DNA from: a virus
Length of the DNA: 20,650 nucleotides
Strand: one strand, 5' to 3'
Virus record (IMG/VR): IMGVR_UViG_3300027971_000266
Coordinates: 1-20,650 of that record
The notes under the pieces were generated by a model. That model was not told the DNA's origin. It ran no database searches and worked only from the letters and a program-made list of their open reading frames with translations. Shown piece after piece: positions 7,611-16,000 of the stretch (positions within the stretch are counted from its first letter, which is position 1; every line of letters starts with the position of its first letter). The position numbers and the translations under genes were made by a program.

Positions 7611-8208
7611 AGATTGCAACCGGGTAGGCTGCAGTGTTGGCGGCTGTGTAGATCTGTGCGAACTGGAACTTCGCGATCGTGCAGCGTACAACGGTGTAGG
7701 TGTCTCCCCATGCATTGTCAACATAGGGGGCCAAATCGACAATGCGCATCTGAGCCTGTGCGTTAGCACCCGCCAGAGTGGTCGAAAGCGTGCAAGCCGA
7801 AAGGCCAGTCGTCGTCGAACCCGCAGTCGTGTTGCTCAGGTTGGCTTCGTCCCCGATCGAGGTCTGAGCCAGCGAGCCATCAGCTTGGATTTCGTAAACG
7901 ATGTTGGGGTCGTTGTAGAAATAAGCGATGCAAGAACCAGTGACATAAGCGGTGTTGGCTGGCCAGTTGTTGGAAACACGACGGCGACCCGTGGTGTCAG
8001 TCCATTCAACGCCTGCAAAAGCACCTACAAAAGCGTCACCAGCCGCAGCGACAACGATGTTGCCGTTGGTGTCGTACTTGACAGGCTGACCTTTGAGGAT
8101 TGCCGTGTTGTACGCAGAAGCGATGCCGTCGGTGAGCGCCGCCGCGCGATCCAAACCTGTTGGATGAAACGCTGGGCGCATACCGAACGGAGCATTAGTC
8201 GCAGACAT
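7609..8208 (-). CDS. Probable head decoration / capsid-associated protein, 199 aa
   Basis: The protein starts SATNAPFGMRPAFHPTG, then has a Gly/Ala-rich beta-prone body (GQPVKYDTNGNIVVAAAGD, FVGAFAGVEW, NWPANTAYVTGS, YNDPNIVYEIQADGSLA) and ends YTAANTAAYPVAI. Proteins of this type occur next to the coat gene in many environmental phages and are usually called structural or decoration-like. AAGGAG six bases before the ATG and the position immediately upstream of the coat gene, separated only by its ribosome-binding site, fit near-stoichiometric expression with the coat. No transmembrane segment or signal peptide is visible. The decoration role is inferred from context and composition. Confidence 0.78.
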   Translation of the reverse strand: MSATNAPFGMRPAFHPTGLDRAAALTDGIASAYNTAILKGQPVKYDTNGNIVVAAAGDAFVGAFAGVEWTDTTGRRRVSNNWPANTAYVTGSCIAYFYNDPNIVYEIQADGSLAQTSIGDEANLSNTTAGSTTTGLSACTLSTTLAGANAQAQMRIVDLAPYVDNAWGDTYTVVRCTIAKFQFAQIYTAANTAAYPVAI

Positions 8209-8235
8209 AATAAACTCCTTGAGTATTAAAATCCG

Positions 8236-8778
8236 TCAGGTGAAGACCGGAACGGGCTTGACGTTGTCGAGCTCATTTATGCCTTCACCCTCTACCGAAC
8301 CGAGTCGTCGACCATTGCTATCGCGAGCGCCTTGTAGATTCTCTACCTGGACACGGATCTTGTCCGCTTCGTCCTGCGGCGCAAAATGATGGAACTCTTC
8401 CATGATTTGCTGGTACACGTCCTGTGGGAGCTTGTATAGCAGCATCTCGTTGCACGCAATAAAGCCAGTGTGCTCGCCTGATTTGACTTTGAAGTTCTCG
8501 AAACCGGGAACCTCTTCAACCAGGACAGGCTGGTAGCCCATGCGCATGCGTTTATGGATTGGGTCGTAGCCGTTGGTGGTGGATAACCAGCACAAATGAA
8601 ATCCGGGAATATCCGGAGGGGTCGGGAGTGATTCTTGGATCCACTCGTTGCGGAACATTCTGCGACGTTCCTGCTGACTTGCCAAATCATCACTGGCGGG
8701 TGCACGTTTACTATCCTGCGATGCGCGGGATTCACGTCCACCAGCGAGAAGGTTCTTTTTGAGTCGAGTATCTTGCAT
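8236..8778 (-). CDS. Conserved head-region protein of unknown function, 180 aa
   Basis: A charged, probably disordered N-terminus (residues 1-35, rich in Arg, Ser, Gln) precedes a compact part with RRRMFRNEWIQESLP, IPGFHLCWLSTTNGYDPIHK, RMRMGYQPVLVEEVPGFE and HTGFIACNEMLLYKLP. A charged helix follows (QQIMEEFHHFAPQDEADKIR). This looks like an uncharacterised family found between scaffold and coat genes of similar phages. I cannot assign a function. The start is two bases after the TAA of the scaffold candidate. It may help head assembly because all its neighbours do. Confidence 0.75.
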   Translation of the reverse strand: MQDTRLKKNLLAGGRESRASQDSKRAPASDDLASQQERRRMFRNEWIQESLPTPPDIPGFHLCWLSTTNGYDPIHKRMRMGYQPVLVEEVPGFENFKVKSGEHTGFIACNEMLLYKLPQDVYQQIMEEFHHFAPQDEADKIRVQVENLQGARDSNGRRLGSVEGEGINELDNVKPVPVFT

Positions 8779-8780
8779 GG

Positions 8781-9749
8781 TTAGCTCCGGTTCATGCGGT
8801 CATATTCAGCGTAGCGGCGAATCATCTTGTTGCGCTCGGCGAGGTTGTCCCATCGGCCAGCATCTTTGATCGCTTTCACGCGGTCTGGTGAAAGATAGAA
8901 TTCGTTCGACTTGGTAGTCGCTCGACTCTCTCGACCAGAACTAGTTACCACAGATCGGGGCCTCCTATTTGAAGATCTGTCATCTTGTTCGGTATTATAA
9001 CGGTGTGGAAGGTATTTCGACAAACGATTGTCAAGTTCTTCCCAATATTCACTGCTTTTTGGGTCCCAACCCTCTTTGACCAGACTTTCGTCGATCTTGG
9101 TGGCGACCTGACTGTCGGTGTCGCCGCCTTCGGGATCGAACCAATCGTTCCGCGCCATCCAATCTCCCGCATGCCGCTTGAGCATGGGGTCGGGTGCTTG
9201 TGGAACATTCTTCTGCTGAGGCTCGGAGACCACCTTCTTTTTCAGCGCCTCAAGAGCTTCGACTTGCCGCCGAGACTCATACCATTGCTCTTGCGCGTCG
9301 GCCAGAGCAGCGCCATTGGCCATCTCGGTAGCCTCTTTGATCTTCAGCTTTGCGTACTGAAGTTTCAAGTGGCCATCCTCGATCGCCTTGTCGATCCGGG
9401 CGAGATCCGAGCCAGCGGTGCGCTTTTCGAGCACAGCGAGCCGGTCAGCCATCTGCTCATTTTGACGCTTGAGCGCATTGATCAGGTGGTTGGACTCACT
9501 CGCCTTGGCTTTGTGAATCTGTTTCTTGAGCTGTCGCTCTTCCCGACGAGCGACCCGGATTGCTTCCCGTTCCGGGTCAATATCCGGAATGTTATCAGCT
9601 CCGTTGTCGAAGTTGTCAGAGCTCGACGAGGACTCTTGACGATTTGAATCCACGTCGATATTGGGAAATCCAGGTTCGACAACTGAGACGACTGCGGACC
9701 CATCGTTGCTTTCCGAAACCTGGAGATCTAGTTTTTCCGTAGAGTTCAT
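8781..9749 (-). CDS. Probable capsid scaffolding protein, 322 aa
   Basis: The architecture is that of a scaffold: an acidic, Ser-rich disordered N-terminus (1-60), long charged helices predicted to be coiled coil (about 62-175, including EREAIRVARREERQLKKQIH and MADRLAVLEKRTAG), a linker, and a basic C-terminal helix-loop-helix (YLSPDRVKAIKDAGRWDNL, then ERNKMIRRYAEYDRMNRS). In P22 a basic C-terminal helical hairpin of the scaffold binds the coat. Length is close to P22 scaffold (about 300 aa). It lies between portal and coat genes, the standard place. The ATG overlaps the upstream stop as ATGA. No catalytic motif of a head protease is seen. The assignment rests on architecture and order, not on a recognised family match. 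Confidence 0.68.
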   Translation of the reverse strand: MNSTEKLDLQVSESNDGSAVVSVVEPGFPNIDVDSNRQESSSSSDNFDNGADNIPDIDPEREAIRVARREERQLKKQIHKAKASESNHLINALKRQNEQMADRLAVLEKRTAGSDLARIDKAIEDGHLKLQYAKLKIKEATEMANGAALADAQEQWYESRRQVEALEALKKKVVSEPQQKNVPQAPDPMLKRHAGDWMARNDWFDPEGGDTDSQVATKIDESLVKEGWDPKSSEYWEELDNRLSKYLPHRYNTEQDDRSSNRRPRSVVTSSGRESRATTKSNEFYLSPDRVKAIKDAGRWDNLAERNKMIRRYAEYDRMNRS

Positions 9750-10177
9750 AGGAATGCCTTCACTTTCAAAGGATCACCTGTCACCTTTGCGATGACTTCG
9801 TGATCGTTGAACACGCTGAATAGTGCGGTTTCGCCCAGATGCGGGTCGCCATAGATCACTTCCCAGCGATCGCCACCCCACTTAGGCATACGCACGTAAT
9901 CACCCACCTGGATCCAGTTGCCCTCGGGCCATGGAGCGAGAGTGTCGCGTTGTTTGAAAGCGAGTGGGCCGAGAGCGATGACTTTCGCTACTTGGTTGTT
10001 CCACTTTTCGGTTTCCTTGGTCTCTTCCACAAGCATAATGCCGGAGTTGGTCACCGTCTTCCGTGTCTGTCGCCATTGCACGAGAATACGTCCACCGACG
10101 GGCATTGCACCGGGATCGACTGCAGGAAATGCTTCCCGCAACGCTGCTTCATTCGAAGCGTCCCGTTCAATTGTCAT
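9746..10177 (-). CDS. GroES-like co-chaperonin, 143 aa
   Basis: Residues 27-137 read as a Cpn10 fold. VGGRILVQWRQ is strand one; TRKTVTNSGIMLVEETKE (38-55) corresponds to the mobile loop with a hydrophobic IML tripeptide where GroES has IVL; NQVAKVIALGP matches the V-A-V-GPG region; VGDYVRMPKWGGDRWEV matches the GD-V strand; and FSVFNDHEVIAKV is the terminal strand. GroES is about 97 aa. This one has about 26 extra N-terminal residues and an insert (AFKQRDTLAPWPEGNW). Phage co-chaperonins such as T4 gp31 replace GroES on the host GroEL to fold the coat protein, which fits its place between portal and scaffold. No GroEL is present in the window. Confidence 0.82.
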   Translation of the reverse strand: MTIERDASNEAALREAFPAVDPGAMPVGGRILVQWRQTRKTVTNSGIMLVEETKETEKWNNQVAKVIALGPLAFKQRDTLAPWPEGNWIQVGDYVRMPKWGGDRWEVIYGDPHLGETALFSVFNDHEVIAKVTGDPLKVKAFL

Positions 10178-10352
10178 CGTCTTCTTCCCTTAAAAGGTCG
10201 TTCAAAATGTCCAGAGCTTTCACAAGCCCTTGGTGCTGGCCAACTAGCCGTTGGTAGGCATCGAAGGTCGTGGCATTGCCACTGACCAAAGATTCTGAGA
10301 TCTTTTGCATTTCGGCTTGTACAGCACCGATGTAGTCGCCGACGTATCGCAT
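10167..10352 (-). CDS. Small helical phage protein, 61 aa
   Basis: The product is entirely helix-prone (IGAVQAEMQKISESLV, DAYQRLVGQHQGLVKALDIL) with an acidic end LREEDDDN. The ATG immediately follows the TAA of the 52-aa gene, and the 3' end overlaps the co-chaperonin gene by 11 bases, so it is embedded in a coupled run. Such tiny proteins are common between portal and scaffold genes. I recognise no family. A coiled-coil dimer with an assembly role is possible but unsupported. Confidence 0.72.
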   Translation of the reverse strand: MRYVGDYIGAVQAEMQKISESLVSGNATTFDAYQRLVGQHQGLVKALDILNDLLREEDDDN

Positions 10353-10511
10353 TTACTTCTTTTTGGCCTGAGACAGGCCGCCAGACTTTGCTGCGGGTTT
10401 GGCTGGAGCCGACCCACCCTTCATCGAAGAGCCGTTGATTTTCACCCCCATAGCCATGCGCTTGTGCTGGGGAACCATCTCGCTCATTTGCTGAGAGTCA
10501 TTGGATGCCAT
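10353..10511 (-). CDS. Very small basic KGG-type protein, 52 aa
   Basis: An ATG at 10511 opens 52 codons ending in TAA at 10355-10353. The protein is MASNDSQQMSEMVPQHKRMA at its start, then contains SSMKGGSAPAKPAAKSGG and ends SQAKKK. It is strongly basic and Ala/Lys-rich. AGGAGG five bases upstream of the ATG is one of the best ribosome-binding sites in the window. The frame overlaps the portal end by 14 bases and abuts the next ATG (TAAATG). These features make it a real gene despite its size. The KGGS motif recalls the larger GG-rich proteins of this phage. Function is unknown. Confidence 0.75.
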   Translation of the reverse strand: MASNDSQQMSEMVPQHKRMAMGVKINGSSMKGGSAPAKPAAKSGGLSQAKKK

Positions 10512-13011
10512 TTAGCCCTCCTAAGGCTTGTTGTGCGCTTTGTTGCGCGGCCAGAGCGGTTTGCTGCTGCTCGTGTTGCAGAATCGCAGCGTCGTGCGTC
10601 AATTCTGCGGATTTGATTCGCTCCTCAGTGAGTCGGTCGGACGCATTAAGTGCGATGTCGATCTGCTGCTGCCGGTTCTTAGCCAGCATGTCAGCTTTGA
10701 GTTTCTCTTTCTGCAGTGTCAGGTCGCCCATGTCTCTGACCTTGCGCCGTTCGGTTTCGGCCATCGAGGTTTGCAGGATGACCTGATCGCCCGGATCCAT
10801 CGGCGGCGTGGGCTTGAGCTTCTGCAGCAACTGCATGATCTGCTGCATTGCGGGCATAACCTGCTCGAATGCGATTTTAGAGTCTTCCTTGGTGTGCTGC
10901 GAAGCCAGCGCATACAGCTTATCGATCTCGCCGGTGATCCCGGCGATGTCGTAGTCTTTCACCGGCTTGCCGAGCGATTGCTCCACGTACCCATTCATAT
11001 GCCCGAGATACCACAGCATGATGTGCTGTTTGAAATGCTCCAGGAACATCGGCAAAAAGGTCGGCGCAATGAACGGACTGCCGCCGAGCATTGGGTTGAG
11101 CGCGAAGTCCAAATGCGCTTGCAGGTGCGCGAGTTGGTTCTGGTGCGGGTACGCGAACGCAGCCCGACCGATGCACATGGCGGCATTCTCTTCAGCCGCA
11201 TTGATCTCCATGGGTTCAGCGACTGCCGGCATCAGCTCGGTGATGTTCGGGATCTTCATCTGCTTGAGCATCCGCTGCACGACTGCGCGTCGGTCGAACA
11301 GGTCTGGGAACTTGTCGGCGAGCGTCATCACCGCTTGGCTCTGCGCCATGCGTTGAGTTTCAGAGAAGATGTGCGGGTCGGACACCGGCACCACGTCGGT
11401 GTTGCGATTGAAGTCTTCACGCTTGATGTCGAGCTCAGCAACGATGTCGCCTTTGCGCTGGTCGTCCAGGTACCAACGGTTGATCCGCTGCAGCACCATG
11501 AGCAGCTTGCGCTGGCTGTTATGCAACCGAGCGTGAATCGCCGAGAACACTGCAGCGCCCTGCTCGATCAGAGCTTGCGTGGTGCCCACCGGCGCATTGT
11601 TGGTTACGTCGGCGATCTTTTCTTCCGACGTGGTGACCACGCCTTTGGCCGCAGTGGTGAGGAAGCCGAGCAGCTCCAGCAACACCGGGCTAGGCGGGTT
11701 GAACGGCATCGGCATGGCGAGCTTGCGGATGTCGTCCACGCCGGGAGCACCTTCGATTTCAGTCACCTGCGTGACTTCAACGTTCTGACTCTGCCCCGAG
11801 ATCTTAGCTCCCTTGAGCTTGAGCATTGTCGCGGCGTTGTTGATGTGAGCGGTGTCCAGCAGAGCGCGCAATGACCCTGTAAGAGCAGCAGTGAGACCGC
11901 CTATAAGATGAGGCAAACCGATAGCGTAAGCACCGCGCCAAGGGATGAACTTGAACTCGATCAGCCAATCCAACTTGGCCATCGACTCGTCGCCTTCCTC
12001 CCAATTGCGGTACAGGCCCAACACCTCGGTGTTCAAGTCGTCGATCATCAGGATGTACGGAGCCAACTCGCCTTTGCTGTAGCTGTCGTCTTCGAGCGCC
12101 AAGTTCGTGTAGACGTGGAAGACTCGGCGCACACCGTCTTCGTTGTCCTGAAACTGCTTGCCTTCGATCTTGTCGTTGGCCTTTTCAGAAGCAGTCATGG
12201 TCGGTTCTTGCGTGGCCCGAGTGATCACCACATCTTTGTACAGACCACGACTAACCCGGTCGTCGAACTCTTCTTGCGTGATATCTTGAACTTCCGTCAC
12301 GCGTTGCGCGGTGTAGAAGTTGGCAGCCGAGAACGGCAACATGATGTTGTCGATCGGCACGAACTCAGCGCATGGGCGACGTTTCTTCTCGTCGTACCAG
12401 AGTTTCATGAACTGGCTTCCACCCAATGGCAGCTGAGTGAGCATCTGCTCCTGCTCGTCACGGAACTCCTCGATCTGCTCGGTGAGCTGCCAGTTCATGT
12501 AATCACGCTTGCGGTCCGCGCGAGCTTCGGATTCCTGATCCACGTCGCCTATGATATTGGTGCGCACCGGACCGTCGGGCGGGAACAACTCTTTGATCGC
12601 CCGAGATTCGAAGTCGATACAAGCCTCAGCCATCACAGGGTGCACCACTTTGGACGCACCCGAGAAGGTCGCCCCACCCGGCGCATCGTGGCCCAACCCG
12701 GTGCGCCGCAGCCCCTCTTCGTACTGCTTGTCGCGCTCTTTTCTGGCTTCCTGGTCTTTTTCAATCAGGTCGATGTACTTCAGCGCGATCTTGTCCAGGT
12801 CCCAATCATCAATCTCCTCGGCCAGATTGGCGTAGAAGTCCTGATCCTCCTTGGGACCTTTGAAATCGTCCATGCGGACGATCGCTGACCCGTCGGGCTG
12901 CTCTTCAACCTCCGCGAACTCGTCGTCCAGGTCCAGCACCAGCCCCTCTTCGTCCTCCGGCTGGGTGGTGGGGTCTTGTTCCTGCATCGGGTCGATTGGC
13001 ATTTCAGGCAT
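10498..13011 (-). CDS. Portal protein (P22-type), 837 aa
   Basis: It forms the dodecameric ring through which DNA enters and leaves the head. The N-terminus is acidic and disordered (about 1-60). The body has DAPGGATFSGASKVVHPVMA, EACIDFESRAIKELFPPDGP, ADRKRDYMNWQLTEQIEEFR, LPLGGSQFMKLWYDEKKRRP and AEFVPIDNIMLPFSA, features of large portal proteins. Further on, PHLIGGLTAALTGSLRALLD and NAPVGTTQALIEQGAAVFSA fit the stem and crown regions, and a long Gln/Ala-rich helical C-terminus (about 720-837) resembles the barrel helix of P22 gp1. P22 gp1 is 725 aa, so this is a long member. It follows the cargo genes rather than the terminase directly. AGAAGA near the start is a modest ribosome-binding site. 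Confidence 0.9.
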   Translation of the reverse strand: MPEMPIDPMQEQDPTTQPEDEEGLVLDLDDEFAEVEEQPDGSAIVRMDDFKGPKEDQDFYANLAEEIDDWDLDKIALKYIDLIEKDQEARKERDKQYEEGLRRTGLGHDAPGGATFSGASKVVHPVMAEACIDFESRAIKELFPPDGPVRTNIIGDVDQESEARADRKRDYMNWQLTEQIEEFRDEQEQMLTQLPLGGSQFMKLWYDEKKRRPCAEFVPIDNIMLPFSAANFYTAQRVTEVQDITQEEFDDRVSRGLYKDVVITRATQEPTMTASEKANDKIEGKQFQDNEDGVRRVFHVYTNLALEDDSYSKGELAPYILMIDDLNTEVLGLYRNWEEGDESMAKLDWLIEFKFIPWRGAYAIGLPHLIGGLTAALTGSLRALLDTAHINNAATMLKLKGAKISGQSQNVEVTQVTEIEGAPGVDDIRKLAMPMPFNPPSPVLLELLGFLTTAAKGVVTTSEEKIADVTNNAPVGTTQALIEQGAAVFSAIHARLHNSQRKLLMVLQRINRWYLDDQRKGDIVAELDIKREDFNRNTDVVPVSDPHIFSETQRMAQSQAVMTLADKFPDLFDRRAVVQRMLKQMKIPNITELMPAVAEPMEINAAEENAAMCIGRAAFAYPHQNQLAHLQAHLDFALNPMLGGSPFIAPTFLPMFLEHFKQHIMLWYLGHMNGYVEQSLGKPVKDYDIAGITGEIDKLYALASQHTKEDSKIAFEQVMPAMQQIMQLLQKLKPTPPMDPGDQVILQTSMAETERRKVRDMGDLTLQKEKLKADMLAKNRQQQIDIALNASDRLTEERIKSAELTHDAAILQHEQQQTALAAQQSAQQALGGLNGIQ
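10517..10522 (-). promoter_or_regulatory. Ribosome-binding site of the 52-aa gene
   Basis: AGGAGG lies five bases before the ATG at 10511, inside the 3' end of the portal gene. It is the main reason for accepting the short downstream frame as a gene. Confidence 0.8.
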
Positions 13012-13023
13012 GATGTCTTCTGG

Positions 13024-16000
13024 TTAAACCAAGTGATCGAACGGGTTGGTTGAGACTCGGCCACCTCGGGCATAGTCACTCATCTGCGCGGGTATATTCG
13101 GTCGCCCGATCCACGGCTTGCCGGGGGTGGGCTGCTTGGTTGCGCTGTTCAATATAGCTTGAATACGAGATTCTAAGTCTTCTTGCGACGCCGCGTCCTT
13201 GGCGAGCTGCACGCCCAACGCATTGTTGTGAAGGTCTTGGTCGTAGTCTGGCGGCATCTTACCGATGCCGAGCATGTAGCCAATCGTCTTGACCGGCGCA
13301 TTCCCGTGCTCATGCGCCAGACCGGCGATCTTAGCGACAGTTGGTCCGAATTTCTGCGCCATCATTCCAGAGGCAAGCATGTGGCGTGCGGCGTCTTGCT
13401 GCGTCCATTCAGACTTCTGCTTGGGGAACATCTGCTTGGAGCGCGACTGCGCGTACGACGATGGGTCGAGAAAGAAGTCGGACTTGACCGAGCCACCTTT
13501 GGCGTAGCCTTCGGCTGGTGGCACGCGCCTAAGCACCGAAGGATCAAGAGCCACGAGCGAAGGCTTTTTGCTCATTGCGTCTTGCACCCGCAGAGAATCG
13601 AACCCGAGATTGCGCAGCTCTTCAACAACTTGAGCCGACTGCGGGAATATTGCGTTCTCGCCCTGCTCCAGGTATTGACCAACTGGAATTTCAGGGTCGT
13701 AAATGCCTAGCTGGCGAGCGACTCGGTAAACATCTTCCTCAGTGCCAGATCTACGGGGTCGCGCCTCAAAAGTGTGCAGCTGAGGAGCATTGGTCGAAGA
13801 CTGGAACTTCTCAACAACCTCCCGCTCTGGGTGTGTGAACAAGCCGGGTCGCGGTTCGTTGAACTCGGCACCGGCGTGATAAACGATTTCCGGCTGCTCA
13901 ATAAAATCTTTCGCCTGATCTCGAGTCATGAATCGAACTGGCGGAGTGCCACCATTCGCTCGAGTCGCTGCAAAGACTTTATCAGCACCCTCTTCGCCGA
14001 ACAGTCTTGTTAAACCTCCATAGCTGCTTGGGTCTCTAAGGTCGAAAATGTTGTAATAGTCCAAGTCATTGACAGTTCCCCAGTCGCCCGAGTTGAGGAA
14101 CTTAACTACAGAATCGCTGATTTTTTTCTTGTATTCAGGATCGCGTTTCTCGTATGCCTTCGATCGATCGCTGTCGAATGAATTGCCCGGAGGCTTGAGC
14201 TCTTCGATGTCAGGCAGATCGATTTGTTTCTTCGGAATCATGGATTCAGCTTCCAAAGAAAGCCCATTCATCAATTCCTGAATCTCAGCAGGGATTTCGC
14301 TAGGGCTACCAAAAGCTTCAAGCTCCACATAACGCTGGGCGTCTTCTGGATTTATACCTCTGCGCTCTAGCAGGGTCTGCAAATTACGATAGTACTGATC
14401 ACCAACAGCGTCCTCTCCTTCCAAAACATCACCCAGATGCATCTGCGAGTGATCGTATTTAGAAGTTGAAATCATCGCCTGTGCATGGGGGCGACCCTCG
14501 GCATCGAGAAGCGCGACGAGCCGTTTGTCGCCAGAACCATAGTGCTGAGCTATGTCAGTGTTCATGGTACACCAGCCACCCGCTTTACCGATGCTGGTGC
14601 AGAGCTTGGTGCCTTTTTCGTCAACGACCTCAGGGATGTCGGCCCAAGTCAGACCAGGCTTTTCAACGAACGACAGCTTAGCAGTTGGATCAACGAGCCG
14701 AGCGTTGGAGCTAAGGTTCTCCATCATGCCAGCTTGCTCGGCCTTGGCAGCCTCGAGAGCTCGCCAGTCATTGATCTCGCTAACGCGCTTGACCGCGTCC
14801 GCAACACTCACCTTGTTTAGCGTTTCGGGCGTGAGTCGCAGGTGCGCTGGTAGCTCTGAGTTGGGCGACAGCGATGCGCGCAACTCGTCTATGAGGTGGT
14901 TAAAATCTAAATCAGAACTGAAAGTTTGAGAGTCGGCTATCCTGTAAATGGGAGTGCTTGGGTCGATCTTTTCGATCCAAGGACTATTCTCCGCCATCTC
15001 AACATTAGGATCCCAATCACCAAGGATCGATTTGAATTCTGGCTTACGGTTTTCAAGTCGCTGGCGACCTAACTGAATATCCTCTTGATAATTCCCAGCA
15101 ATGTTAGGGTCAATCAATCGATCAGACATGGCTTCCCACTCTTCGGCTCTACGTGCGTTGAGCGAATTCTCTTCAGGGTAACCAGCTTCAGCGTGCCTTC
15201 GAACCGCAAAACCCTCTTCTGGGAAACCAGCTGAAAAACGAGCTTCAGTAACGCGCTGTGGTGTCGAAGTTCCCACCACGTTTGATTCAATTCCTCTTAT
15301 TGCAGGACTGTGCGAGTAACCTTGCTCATGCATAAGACGTATCGGGTCATCTGGCGTGCCCATCTCATTGCGCACGTATGGCGCGAGCTTTTTGTCGAGC
15401 CAACGGTTGAGTGGGTCCGCGACGTTTGCATTAAGGCTCTCTATCTCAGCAGGTGCGCGGTTTGGGCCTTGGTAATAAGTTCGTAACGGGCTTAAAGCTC
15501 GAGTTACGCTATCAGGCTTTAATTCAGTTTCCGACCCAGCTAAACGCTTCGACGGCAAATCCAAGTTAATAGGAGGAGCCCAGCTCCCGCCCTTCGGCTT
15601 GACAGCGTACAGCGGACTTGCGCCTGTGGCAGACGCCACGCGGTTAGCTAAGTCGTACGCGGTGTCGCTCCGCGCAGCGGCCAATGCGCCACGCCCAACC
15701 GCCTTGGCTGCTGGCACCGCAGCCTTAGCCACCGCCACAGTTGGTTTAATGGCGAGTGGCGCCACAGCGAGAAGTGCGTCACGCGTTTCTGGCAGCATCT
15801 GGGTGGCTTGCCCCGAGCCAGAATGCAGCTGGAACCCGCCGCTGAGTCGGTCTAGCGTCTTGGCGACTGCAGGGATGCCAGCCAGCTGGCTCAGAAACTC
15901 GGCACCAGTCATCTCGTCCGGATTGCGGATCGTCAGGTTGTGCGCTGCCTGCAGCAGATCGGCGGGTATTCCGTACAGCGGATTGCGCTTGATCGGTTGG

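Noticed and set aside
6729-7766. 345-codon plus-strand frame opposite the capsid gene
   Set aside because: It spans the capsid gene and the capsid/decoration junction and has no recognisable domain.
10528-12888. Long plus-strand open frames (448 and 326 codons) opposite the portal
   Set aside because: The portal frame has clear family features. The opposite frames arise from its GC-rich third positions and show low-complexity His/Arg/Leu products.
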